Shown in pieces: positions 54,000 through 64,000 of a stretch of DNA of 64,000 bases. How positions within the stretch are numbered: the first letter of the stretch is position 1; each line of letters starts with the position of its first letter. Source of the DNA: Tanypteryx hageni (Eukaryota; Arthropoda; Insecta; Odonata; Petaluridae); the NCBI GenBank assembly GCA_028673005.1, contig CM054115.1, positions 189,104,548 to 189,168,547 of the forward strand, in the 5' to 3' direction. The position numbers were made by a program, and so were the translations under genes. The notes under the pieces were generated by a model. It did no database searches and was not told where the DNA came from. It saw nothing but the letters and a program-made list of their open reading frames with translations.

Positions 54000-55562
54000 A
54001 TTTTGCCTGCGTGCCGTGCTCGGTGATGAAGCGGGACAAGAAACTACCAAAATTCCGCTTTCTAATGATACATCTCGAAGGTTGTAAGATGTCATCTAAT
54101 ATAGAGGGAAATGTTTCTAATAATTAAAATGTCAGACTTTACTTTTCAAATTGACGAGTCAACCGATATTAGCGGAAAAGCGCAACTATTAGCATTTGTT
54201 CTCTTCATTCATGAAAATGAAATAATTAGTCAATTTTTGTGCTACAGAGAACTCCCAGAACACACAAGAAGTCACGATATATTCGATTCTTTGACTTCTT
54301 ACTTAGAACGTTTGAAAATTTCAGATGTGCAGGAATTTGTACTAACGGTACTCCATCAATGTTGTAAAACAACACTTGTAAAGCAACAGAATCCAACTAC
54401 AATACTTAGGTACCCATTGTTTTTTGCACAGGGAAGCCGTTGTTCGAAAGACATTAAGGAGTTGACTTAAAGTCCGTATTAGACCAAGTTGTCGGAATGG
54501 TTAATTTGTGAAATCAATACCTCTAAAGACCCGCCTCTTCAAAAAGCTGTGTAATGCTATGGATTTGCAGTAGGAATATTTAGTTTTACACACAGAAATA
54601 AGATGTCTGTCAAGTGTTGGCTCATGTATACGAACTTAAAGAAGAGATGTTACAATTTTTTGAAACTGGGAAACTGATTTTTGTGAATATCTTGTTAGCT
54701 GTGAACTTTGGTGAACCAAATCAGTATATTTGGCATATATATTTAGGTATCTGAATAGTGTGAACACCAGCATGCAAGAGCGGAATGTAAACATTCTGAC
54801 TTCTACGGATAAGCTACTGGCATTACAGAGAAAAATAGTCATCTGGAAAAAGAGAGCTAGAGAAAGTAATCTTGAAATGCTTCCTCTGATTCCAAAAACC
54901 CATATGAAAGAAATTGTTGCTCTCGTGGTGGAGCATTTAGCAACTCTAGAGCACAATATTGAGTGAGTTACTTTCCATCCTTGCCTACAAAGAAATAAAG
55001 GAACTTATTCACACCAGTGACAACTGACTTATGCGTTTTTACTCTCTTTGAAGAAGAAGAGTTAGCTTCTCTTTTAATTGATCGCACTCTGAAAATCAAG
55101 TATGCCGAATTGTCTCTGGATATATTCTGGATATCTGTTAGAGAAGAATATTCAGAAATTGCGAAAAAAGCTTTGGCAGTTTTCCACATCCTGTGTGAGT
55201 TGGGATTCTCGACACTTAGAAACATTAAATGCAGAAAAAGGGAACGGTTCAACTGTGTTGAAGATGAAATGAGAGTCTACTTATCACGGATGTCCTAATA
55301 TCAGTGCAATCATTAGAAAATGCCAAGCTCAAGTGTCACATTAGGTGGGATTTTTAAATAGATTTCTTAACAAAACTTCATCATTTGCTCTGTTTTACGA
55401 TATAATAACTTAATTTGGTCGATTATATATACGACATAATATAAAAAATAGGTATTTTTATGATTAATCTTAGTTCTTTATACAAATCTAATTCCAGTGT
55501 GCCGCGAAGAAAGTGAATATCCAAAATGTGCCTCGATCACCAAAAGGTTGATAACCACTGGT
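54000..55562 (+). pseudogene. decayed hAT transposase, ZBED5/FAM200-like
   Basis: Pieces in order: GDEAGQETTKIPLSNDT (about 54024-54075), FQIDESTDISGKAQLLAFVLF (from 54111), then FRYLNSVNTSMQERNVNIL and LEMLPL (54730-54966), and the dimerisation-like end FSTLRNIKCRKRERFNCVED (to 55298). Frames change at least three times. The sequence GGTTGATAACCACTG (about 55546-55560) is a hAT terminal inverted repeat marking the 3' end. The 5' end is missing. Confidence 0.8.
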
Positions 55563-57576
55563 CTAGGCATTTATTATAAGTCAACATGATTAAACCGCCA
55601 TGCCACAAAATATTGTAAGATACGGCTATTTTTGATGAAGTAAAACACATAGCAAAAACCACTATCTCGGAGCAGCACGGTTTTATTAACTGTCGCGATT
55701 AATAGTTATTATTAGAGCTGATTTGACATACAGGTGTGCGCGCGCACGTAGAATATTATAGATGGGTGTAGCAACGTTTTCCTTTCACTAAAAAATGTAC
55801 ACACATAATACAATATACACATTCCCTGGCGGAAATCTTGGAAGCCACCTTAATTATTCGTAAAAACATCAGTCGGCCATTTAATCCTTTCCAGTTATCA
55901 AGTAAGATTGTATTTTTTTGCCATTAAAACATTGTTTCATCTCACTCAAATATGGGCCGTGTGACGGCCACGACATTGCGACACCTTCACTGTCACTACA
56001 TCCGGATCGAAAAAGGATAACGATTTTTTCACAATTATAACTTCCTGGAAAAACAAACAAATTAGCCCAAAAAAATCCTTCACACAGAAAAACACCCAAG
56101 CCCTATAAAATCCCAGCCGCCCCAACGCCCACACGCTCCATCCAGCCTCTCTCATCACCCTCTCCCCCACCCACCGCCTCTCTCCTCTCCTCCACAATAA
56201 GGCCTCTCTAAACCCCATTTTATGCCCCTCTCTTTCTGCCTTTCACTTTCTCCGCCGCTGCCTTTTTCTTCGTCACGTTCCATCCACGCAAACCCTTTAC
56301 TTCTCTCCTTCCCCCCTCTACCGCCTTTCTTTCTCACAATCTCTCCTCTCTCCCCTTTTATCAATTTTCTCTTTATCCTCCTATCTCTCTCTCTCTCTTT
56401 TTCTCTGCCCTCTCTCACACCACTCTCCTTTTTCCCCAATTTTTTTCGAGAAATCTTACCCACACCTTGGGGTTCTCGTCCTTTGATTTTCCGGATCATG
56501 GCTTGTTAAAGGTTGAGGCGTCCTATCTCACACAGAGTGCCAGCGATTATAACCAAATCAATAGGGGAAATGGCGGCTTCCGTGGCGTTGATTACACAGT
56601 ATCTAATCGGATGTGCGAAGTCTTAATTTCCCAAAATACATCAAAGGAATAATGACGAAGAGATTCCATTTTACTGCGAAACTCGCGATTTTTCTTTTTT
56701 ATTGCAACTCTTGTATCTCACAAACCGCTAAATGCTAATCAAGCTCCAATCAAAATCTAAATTGATCCTGCTAACATTTGAACCGATTTTTGGTGCATTT
56801 TTCACTGTATAAAGGAACAAGAAATGGATATTTTTACTATGGGAAAACGTTTATTAATTTTATAAATGCTTAAATTTATATGTGCAACAAGGTTAGAGTT
56901 GCGGAATTACTCCTAAACGGTGGAATATGAATGTCCATAAACTAAATAATATTTCTCATTCGTACTAAATTAATGCTCCTTCATATATGCTTTGTTATCG
57001 ATTAGTTGGTCTAATGTAAACTCTGAACAAATTCTCTGTATAAACAATGTATCATGTGTATAATAAACACATCTTATTCATAAGATTAAGATCATTCAAT
57101 TAAAATTAATTTTGTCCAACCGTGAGATATCACCATGTTAAGTGCTAGGCAAAAAAATATGTATTCGGGCACCTAATAAGGAGGTTCAGTCGCCGCAAGG
57201 AGAGGTGTGAGATCAACAGAGCGATTTCTTTCCACGAGTGACAAATCGAAAGCAGAACGCAGTTTCCCCTTCGTGGGATCCAGGGCGTTCAGCTGGATGG
57301 GAACGAGTGGCGCATTGGAAGCACCAAGACGATCTCCGAGTCGCAAATCATTATACATTCGATTTTTTCCCTAGCAGGCATCCACAGACTGAGATTCAAG
57401 AGCAAAGTCATGAACTTACTATTCGGTAACTACCGACAGAGAAGTTCAAATATTATATCAAACAGGTTAAGATACCCATATTAAAGCAAGAGGTGCAAGG
57501 ACGTTTTCTTAAAACATTTTAACGTTTGTTGCCTTTCCCTTTGAGGACGAGGCAACACACACCATTAAAATATAAG
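55563..57576. other. unassigned DNA; pyrimidine-rich at 56115-56450
   Basis: No gene recognised. Open frames at 55946-56510 follow the CT-rich composition. A 61-codon frame on the minus strand (57173-57358, containing DRLGASNAPLVPIQLNALDP) looks more protein-like in composition but matches nothing I know. Confidence 0.4.
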
Positions 57577-58281
57577 TACAGTAATACCCCGTTTAACGCT
57601 GCCTCGTACAACGCTGATTCGTTATAACTCTATTTGTTCTCGGACCAATTTTTACTTTCCCCGCACGTTTTCGTGGGCGCTCTGACTCAAGAACTAATTA
57701 CCGTATCGACAGCAAATTTCATATTTAAAATTTTTAAATTCTTAACTGTTCCAATACGGAAAAAATAATAAAATATTACAATACGTGTGATTTGATTATA
57801 TTTCACATTTTTGGTATGCAGCAGAAATGTTTCAGTGAAAATAACCGAAAACAACTGTCGAAATCATCAAACGAATCACAGCAGAAAGGCCAAGTTCTCA
57901 GACTGCAGAGCGACGTATGGTTTTTTACATATCTCACGAAATTGGACACCTATTGGTGGTATTGGGAGCTGATTATACGGGGAGAGTGTGTGGAATCTGT
58001 TACAGTGCGAGAAATTTACAAAAATGATGGGACAGTTATTATATTGCAGGACTTCTGGTATGTAGCAGATTTTATACGTTGCGCGTTTAAGGATTAATTA
58101 TTACAGTACAATATCGGAGAGAAGAGCGGCTATACTAATATTTTGAAAATAAGTAATAAATAACGATTTTAGAAACGCATCTCCATAAGTACTATACTAA
58201 AATTACCCCGTATAACGCTGATTCAGTTAGCGCTCTCGTTTTCAGGAACCCGTCCCCAGCGTTAAACGGGGTATGCATGTA
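57577..58281. mobile_element. Tigger/pogo-like non-autonomous TIR element
   Basis: Ends TACAGTAATACCCCGTTTAA (57577) and the near reverse complement CAGCGTTAAACGGGGTATGC (58257). Both ends carry a second internal ACAACGCTGATTCG/ATAACGCTGATTCA motif. TACCCCGTTTAACGCTG ends are typical of Tigger-type elements. At about 0.7 kb it cannot encode the ~550-residue transposase; the 101-codon frame at 57792-58097 has no recognised motif. Confidence 0.7.
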
Positions 58282-58291
58282 CTCACTAGAG

Positions 58292-58920
58292 CAGGGGTCG
58301 ACAACCTTTTCACCTACGAGGGCGCAATTTATATTACTGAGGACGTGAAGGGCGCATAAGCAAGATCAGTTGATATCTCTCTGTATCAGTGGTCGGCAAC
58401 CACTTTAGCTATGAGGTCGCAACTTTAATTATTGGGGGCGTGAAGTGAAGTAACAATAGTAGATGTGTACCAATATTTATTAAAATGATATTTTTGTATA
58501 TATAAGAGAAAAACTATTAAAGAATTTATTATAAAAACATGAAAAATAAATCAATGTGAAACTTGCGACTGCATATCTTCAGCCAACTTGCTAGAATTTG
58601 GCACATAACTCGAGATACCTGATCTTAGGCAGTTTTCTAAATTGTAATCGGTACTTGGATTTCAAGTGTTTCATGCTTGAAAAAATGGACTCGCAAGTGT
58701 ATGTTGAAGCACAGTAAGAATATATTTTTAGGGCACATTTTTTTAATAATGGACAGCAATTTTCGTCAACTAAATTCCAAAAGTTTTCATCATTTTTATG
58801 TGACCTTAAAATAATATAATTCTGCATATTTATTATTTCCATTTCTAAGTCATCGGTGTTAACGATATTAAAGTAAGTTCCAATATTAACAGACATATCA
58901 TCGTCCATAAAATTGAACGG
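58292..58920 (-). mobile_element. hAT 3' end with a doubled terminus
   Basis: Terminal-repeat-like sequences CAGGGGTCGACAACC (58292) and CAGTGGTCGGCAACC (58387) lie 95 bp apart in the same orientation. Each is followed by a similar stretch (GAGG.CGCAA.TT.A.TATT and GGGCG). The second leads into a transposase C-terminus, so a related truncated end lies just outside it. Confidence 0.7.
58591..58908 (-). pseudogene. hAT transposase C-terminal fragment
   Basis: 105 codons ending in a dimerisation-type region, ASTYTCESIFSSMKHLKSKY..LR..L. The N-terminal two-thirds are absent: family-C LINE sequence begins shortly upstream (about 58930). SCAND3/ZBED-like by motif. Confidence 0.75.
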
Positions 58921-58943
58921 ACGACGGTGTATCCATAATACTG

Positions 58944-60447
58944 ATAAATAAATTAATTCCTACCATCCTTCCCACTATCACTCATATCTTTAACTGGTCT
59001 CTTCTTCGATCTAAATACCCGACCCCATGGAAATCAGCTCTTGTCCGTCCCATTCCCAAGAAACACAATTCCCACGAAAACGTCGATTTCAGACCAATTA
59101 GTCTCCTACCTGTTCTCTCCAAGGCATTTGAAAGACTAGCACACGAGCAAATAACTCACTTCCTTTCAACAAATAATCTTATCGACCCGTTTCAATCTGG
59201 TTTTCGTAAATTGCATAGCACAGCTACCGCTCTATTGAAAATAACGGACGATGACCGCAAAGCTATGGACCAGAGAAAAATCACCATTCTAACGCTATTG
59301 AATTTCAGTAAAGCCTTCTACTCCATTGACAAAGACATCCTACTTTGCAAACTCGAACTTTTGCACTTTTCACTTGCTTCTCGAAGCTGGTTTCGCTCGT
59401 ATCTAAATGGCCGCTCTCAAAAGGTCATTACTCATAACTTATCATCTCGTCCCACAAATGTAAATCGAGGCGTTCCACAGGGTTCCATTCTTGTCTCTCT
59501 GATTTTCTCTTTGTACATTAATGATATCTCAAATGCCATCAATCACTGTAATTATCACATATACGCTGACGATCTCCAAATCTACTATCATTCACCTGTA
59601 TCTGACTTCCCTGATGCTATCACTAAAATTAATTCTGACCTAGCCTCACTCTCTCTTTGGAGTGCTAACAACTTTCTGAAGATCAACCCCGCAAAAAGTC
59701 AGTCTATTATTATCGGCTACCACAAATTGTTGACTTCCATAGATCAGAGTGAATCTCCACTTCTATCACATAGTAGATGAAACTCTCTCCTGGGCTCCTA
59801 ATACCAACAAAATCTGTAGTACCGTAAATTCCTCTTTGCATTCACTCAAAAGACTCAAAAATATTTTACGTAATTCCTTGCGTAAACTCATAGTGACTAC
59901 ACTCCTATTCCCTCACTTTGATTCATCTACATCTACATTATACCCTGAAAGTCACCTTTTTGGTGGATGACAGGGGGTGCAGTGCACCAAGGGTCCATAG
60001 TTTTCCTACGGTGATTACGGTGATGTTGTTTATAACGATCTATCCTGTGAACTTGCATTAAAGCTACAACGTACGCTAAACTCTTGCATTAGATTCATCT
60101 GTGATCTTAAAAAGAGTGACCACATCAGCCAACATTACAATAAACTATCGTGGCTCAAACTTGACGCTCGAAGGAACTTACATATTCTCAAGCAAATGCA
60201 TAAAATCCTATCTTATAACAAACCTGATTATCTCTCTTCCCTCTTCAACGAAATCAATACGGTACACAAGCGTGAAACTAGAGGCAAAAACAACCTCCTT
60301 ATTCCTCATCACAGGACTGACATCTATAATAAATCCTTTCAAGTCTCTGGATGCCGACTCTGGAACAACTTAGATCATAATCTTAAAACATCCCCCTCCT
60401 TAAACTCCTTCAAACGTGCCTGTCTCACTCATCTTCTAAAACATTAA
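58944..60447 (+). pseudogene. LINE family-C reverse transcriptase, interrupted
   Basis: Open from about 58944: WKSALVRPIPKK, FRPISLLPVLSKAFERLAHE, then LNFSKAFYSIDKD (one residue unusual, Y for D in the AFD catalytic motif), NRGVPQGSILVSLIFSLYIND and YADDLQIYYHS. A frame change occurs at about 59760, and an 88-bp insertion at 59924-60011 splits FPHFD. The end (to 60447) matches family A: RLWNNLDHNLKTSPSLNSFKR. The loss of the catalytic Asp would also disable it. Confidence 0.85.
59924..60011 (-). mobile_element. 88-bp inverted copy of a LINE family-D tail inserted in LINE C
   Basis: CATCTACATCTACATTATAC and GGTGGATGACAGGGGGTGC match, in reverse, the tail of the LINE at 61797-62590 (GTAGATGTAGATG, CACCCCCTGCCATCCACC). 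A short duplication, TGATT, flanks it (59919-59923 and 60012-60016). Confidence 0.75.
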
Positions 60448-61299
60448 AACAATACTTAATCACCCTCATACACACCTATCTCATTACCTTTACTCAATAC
60501 TAGCTTTTTATTCTGTTGTACATAAACCTTTAAGATTTCCTGCAACTCTTTTTCTTCGTACTATTGTTAAGTGTACATTTCATACTTATAGATTGTTTAT
60601 TTTTCTCATTGACAAATAGGTCTCCTATTTAAATATTGTAATTTCTTTTTTTCTTGTTTATTTTTATGTATTATTATACTTTTAAGCCGCTATGTAAACA
60701 TTAATTTTTAACTTTTCACTTCATTTTGATAATGTATCGTTTCATATTGTTCTTTCAAGTATCTAGGGTTTTCGCAGGTTTTTTCCACCCCCCTTCACTT
60801 CGTGGGTGTTTTCCTGCGTGGGTTTTTACTAGGTTGGTCAAGGCAGGTCCTTCCTAGGTTTTTCCCACAAACACCATGTCTTTCTTAGATGTTTTCCTGA
60901 ATATGTACCTACCTATTTCGCACTGTCTGTATTTAGTATATTATTATCTAAATAGTTTTGACGTTAATATTACTTTTTTATAATATAATTTAACATAGAC
61001 GATGGGTTAAATGTAAGAGTGGACCTTATGGTCTAAATTTCGCCCAAATAAAGACATTTTTTTATCTATGTCAATTCTCACATCCCCTTCACTCTTACTT
61101 TACATCTATATAGTCGTTTAGATAAGCAAAAGAATCCAAACTAAATAGTTGCATGGTTTTATTTTCAATTTTTTCTTATGCTTCAAGAATTATATTTGAA
61201 TTTTACAGGGTACTAACTAGAAAATGGTGACAATATGAGAGATTCTGATTTTATTGTGAACGTTAACATATTATGTGCTATATAAACTTTTTATTTTTC

Positions 61300-61486
61300 A
61301 TTAATTAAACGCGTTCAAAAAGATTTATTTTTACTAAATTTACTCTCCGTTATAAAGGGTTCGTCTCCATAACTGTTTCAACTGAAGGGGTTCGCGAAGA
61401 TAAAAGGTTAATTCAAGAGGTTCTCGACGAGAAATAGGTTAGCTCAAGGGATTCGCGAAGTGAAAATGTTGGGAACCACTCCTCTG
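61300..61486 (-). mobile_element. hAT terminus
   Basis: Read on the minus strand from 61486: CAGAGGAGTGGTTCCCAACA, then TCGCGAATCCCTTGAG and two further GCGAACCCC/GAGAACCTC repeats. This is the common layout of a hAT end with subterminal repeats. No transposase is attached. Confidence 0.6.
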
Positions 61487-61736
61487 AAACTTTGATGTAA
61501 AATCGCAGAAGATTAAAAAAGGCAAAGGGGTCATCTGTTTCATTATTTTCCTCTCTAAGGTAATTTTTTAACGCCCAGGCTTCTGACCGACTTGACAAAA
61601 TTTTGCGTGTGTACCACTAGAATGATGTGGTAAGATTAATACAAACTAATTTCAAGCGTAGCTGCAACGGGCTGATAGTAATCAAATTAGTAATCAGAAT
61701 AATTTACAATTAAAAAGAATCATAATATTAGCATTT

Positions 61737-61797
61737 TAGAGAAATTAGTGGTCCTCTAGAGAAATTAGTGGACCTTTTAGAGAAATTAGTGGTCCTA
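61737..61797. repeat. short tandem repeat, ~21 bp, three units
   Basis: AGAGAAATTAGTGGTCCT is repeated three times with small changes, just before the LINE family-D remnant. Confidence 0.8.
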
Positions 61798-62590
61798 GCG
61801 ACCATCGTCAGCTTCAGGATGATCTGGATGCGTTATCTGTTTGGTGCAAGGAATGGCAGCTAGAAATCAATCAGAAAAAGAGTAACGTTATAAGCTTTTG
61901 GAAATCTAGAAGCTCATCGTCCGTGTTTACCTACTCGATAGATGGTGAGATCATTCCTGTTTCAGAATCCGTGAAATACCTCGGGGTAACCTTGAATCGT
62001 GACCTGTCTTGGGACACTCACATAAGACGAGTGATAGGTGCGGCAAGTAAGAAGTTGGCTTTTGTGCGTATGATAGTCAGGAAAAGCACGAAAAAGGTGA
62101 GAGAATCCTGTTATTTATAGTTGGTTAGACCTCAAATGGAATACGCAGCAGCGGTTTGGGATCCATATCAGAGGGGACTCGTAAAGGATTTAGAAAAAAT
62201 ACAGCGGCGAGCAGCTAGATTCGTGAAAAAGAATTACGATAAAAACAGAACGTTACATTACTCATTGATGAGTTGAGTTGGCCATCGTTGAAAGATCGTA
62301 GATTACAGGCGAGACTTAAACTTCTAGATAAATATAGGTCGGAGATATTCGTAAATGAAATGAAGGATATTATTCGACAACCAACGTATATCGGACGGAG
62401 GGATAATGAGGACAAGATTCGCGAAATAGATAGTAAGACGGAGAGGTATAAGGAGTCCTTTTTCCCTAGGACAATACGTGACCACAATAGATAACTGTGA
62501 ATAATAATTAGTTAGGAACTTGGGGCGCGGCACCCCCTGCCATCCACCGTCAAGGTGACTTGCAGGGTAATATGTAGATGTAGATGTAGC
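61797..62590 (+). mobile_element. 5'-truncated LINE, family D, with (GTAGAT)n tail
   Basis: RT C-terminal coding region followed by a short 3' UTR with an inverted GGGGCGCGGCACCCCC segment and the microsatellite tail TATGTAGATGTAGATGTAG. Unrelated in tail to families A-C. Confidence 0.8.
61798..62494 (+). pseudogene. LINE family-D reverse transcriptase C-terminus, broken
   Basis: Readable pieces: LQDDLDALSVWCKEWQLEIN, KSNVISFWKSRSSS, VKYLGVTLNRDLSWDTHI and ASKKLAFVRMIVRKSTKKV. An in-frame TAG at 62118-62120 follows (ESCYL*LVRPQMEYAAAVWD), then LEKIQRRAARFV and, after a frame change at about 62245, ELSWPSLKDRRLQARLKLL to the stop near 62494. CR1/L2-type by resemblance. The catalytic motifs lie upstream and are lost. 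Confidence 0.8.
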
Positions 62591-62900
62591 ATCAGTACCT
62601 AGATTTTTTCTTTCGGGTGGTTTCTGAAATAGAGAGTCGTCTTATATTCGAGATCGCCCTATGATCTGGCAAATGCGACAATTTGATTGAAAAGGAAACA
62701 AATCTGATACTAAATATTTCGGAGAAGAGCTTCGAGTATTTAAGTAGAGACGAAAGATGAGGGCGAGACAGGTTTTGAGAAACAAGACATTGCCGCATTC
62801 ATGGCATAGCAAAGAACGAGGAAGATATAATAAATCTGGGCCATTCAGTTACCAGAAGATAAAAATAGGGGCTTCGATTGCATTAGATTATAGTAGGCAG

Positions 62901-64000
62901 CAGTGGCGGCCGGTGGTTGTTTCAACTTGTAGGGCCAACAAATGTTTAAAAAACCTAAATTTATAATACAAAAAAGTATTTAATTTTTTACTTATCGAAA
63001 AATGTACTGTAGTGAGTAGATGAAAAAAGTGTCTTGCAGCTAAAATGAGCGGTAAACCAATCTATTCGGCGATCTTTTTGTTATAAAATAAATCAATAAC
63101 TTTTCTGTTGAAGCTATCTATGTCATTTACAAAAGTTTTTTTTACACGATAGCATGCGTAAAGCACTTAGTCTTTCTTCTTTCATAGTATTCCTAAGAAA
63201 AGTCCTTATTCTTTTCATCATTGGAAAACATCCGTCCTGCTTCTGATGTCGACATTGATATCGTGATCAACAATTTTAAAAGCTTTATTGTCTCTTGAAA
63301 TCTTTTACACAAATCATCACCCAAAATTAGCGACAGAAATGGTACTGCACCAGAAACTGCTCTCGTTCGTAAAAAACTTGAAGTTCACTATTGTCTTTTT
63401 TACAAAAAAGGATCCTTTTCAATTATTTCACTGACAATGAGATACGTGTCAGGGAATTTTTGCTGTAATTATCAAATTCTTCGGCCATAAATAGATTTGT
63501 AGCCACGAGGTGTCCAGTAAATTGAAATCTTTTATTTCTGTGATTATTGTGGGCCTAACAATGGTCAAAATTAGCAAGTGAATACTTGATTTTATCAGTT
63601 TCTCGCCATTTAAACGTCCACTCATTACAGAAGCACCATCAAAACTTTGTGCTATAAGTTTATTCGGACTGGCACCAATTAGGGGGTCGAGTTGTTTTAA
63701 ATACAATAAAATACAATCTGCGATTGCACGAGCATCATGTCCGTCTGGATTAACGAAATTCCAGAATCTTTCTACCGGTTTTCCGCCTGCAATATAACGT
63801 AATACAATGACTAACTGAAATGGACATGACACACCAGTAGTTTCATCGGCTATCCATGCTACATAATCTGCTTTTTGAATTTCTTTGCTAACTTCTTCGT
63901 GGTATACTTCTAACATGCATTTAAATTAAAAGAGAAACTTGTAAATTTCCACTAAAAAGTTAATTATCCGACCGTTTTCGCCTGTTACAGCATCATTAGG
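62901..64000 (-). mobile_element. hAT element, 3' part, continues beyond the window
   Basis: A terminus CAGTGGCGGCCGGTGG starts at 62901. The transposase remnant lies inward on the minus strand and runs off the right edge of the window. Confidence 0.65.
63449..63916 (-). pseudogene. hAT transposase fragment (DUF4371-like)
   Basis: 155 codons: YVAWIADETTGVSCPFQLVI, VLRYIAGGKPVERFWNF, ADCILLYLKQLDPLIGASPN and AQSFDGASVMSGRLNGEKLI. The DETT and DGASVMSG motifs belong to the catalytic core of this hAT class. Downstream (63449 to about 63050) only fragments of the C-terminus can be read, in changed frames. Not the same copy or subfamily as the hAT at 36922-50878. Confidence 0.75.

Larger units (their letters stand above)
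58930..61070 (+). mobile_element. 5'-truncated LINE, family C
   Basis: Related to families A and B, closest to A in the protein. The 3' UTR has the conserved hairpin (CGCAGG 60773-60778, CCTGCG 60813-60818) and the tail GATGGGTTAAATGTAAGAG...AATAAAG. No clear target duplication was found. Confidence 0.85.

Noticed and set aside
56155..56510. Frames of about 95-115 codons on both strands
   Set aside because: Both follow from pyrimidine-rich composition and lack motifs; no splice or start context was convincing.

Overview
This is eukaryotic, intron-rich-type genomic DNA made almost entirely of transposable elements. AT-rich sequence, (TA)n and (CT)n tracts, Jockey- and RTE-type LINEs, a mariner and several hAT elements suggest an arthropod, but nothing here fixes the species. 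I found no intact host gene. The only intact long reading frame is the 988-codon endonuclease/reverse transcriptase of an RTE-type LINE at 19754-22720 (minus).

Layout. 1-5661: unassigned DNA, a small hairpin-ended element carrying a tRNA-like insertion (1406-1749), an older copy of a repeat block I call H (about 1920-4039), a LINE tail (family A, 4053-5373) and a polypyrimidine tract. 5662-37331: a very large, nearly perfect inverted repeat, with arms 5662-18658 and 24323-37331 (about 13.0 kb each) and a 5.66 kb spacer that holds the intact RTE LINE. Each arm carries the outer end of a hAT element, part of block H, a partial family-B LINE with an open RT frame, pyrimidine-rich repeats, a compound microsatellite and several small non-autonomous elements.

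36922-50878: four transposons nested like dolls. A hAT (ends 36922 and 50878) contains a mariner (40122-49714), which contains an RTE LINE (40602-49236), which contains a GC-rich Jockey-type LINE (41053-46357). Target-site duplications mark the hAT, RTE and Jockey insertions, and the uninterrupted hAT target survives at about 3485-3492.

50879-64000: the rest of block H, a second polypyrimidine tract with a family-B LINE tail, a decayed ZBED5-like hAT, a Tigger-like TIR element, further hAT ends, a family-C LINE, a family-D LINE and a hAT fragment running off the end.

How it fits together: the order of insertions can be read from the nesting. The left arm joins the polypyrimidine tract at 5661/5662 inside the hAT transposase gene, while on the right the same gene continues past 37331. 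So the right arm looks like the source and the left arm like a recent inverted duplicate. All identities quoted are from reading by eye; no alignment was run.
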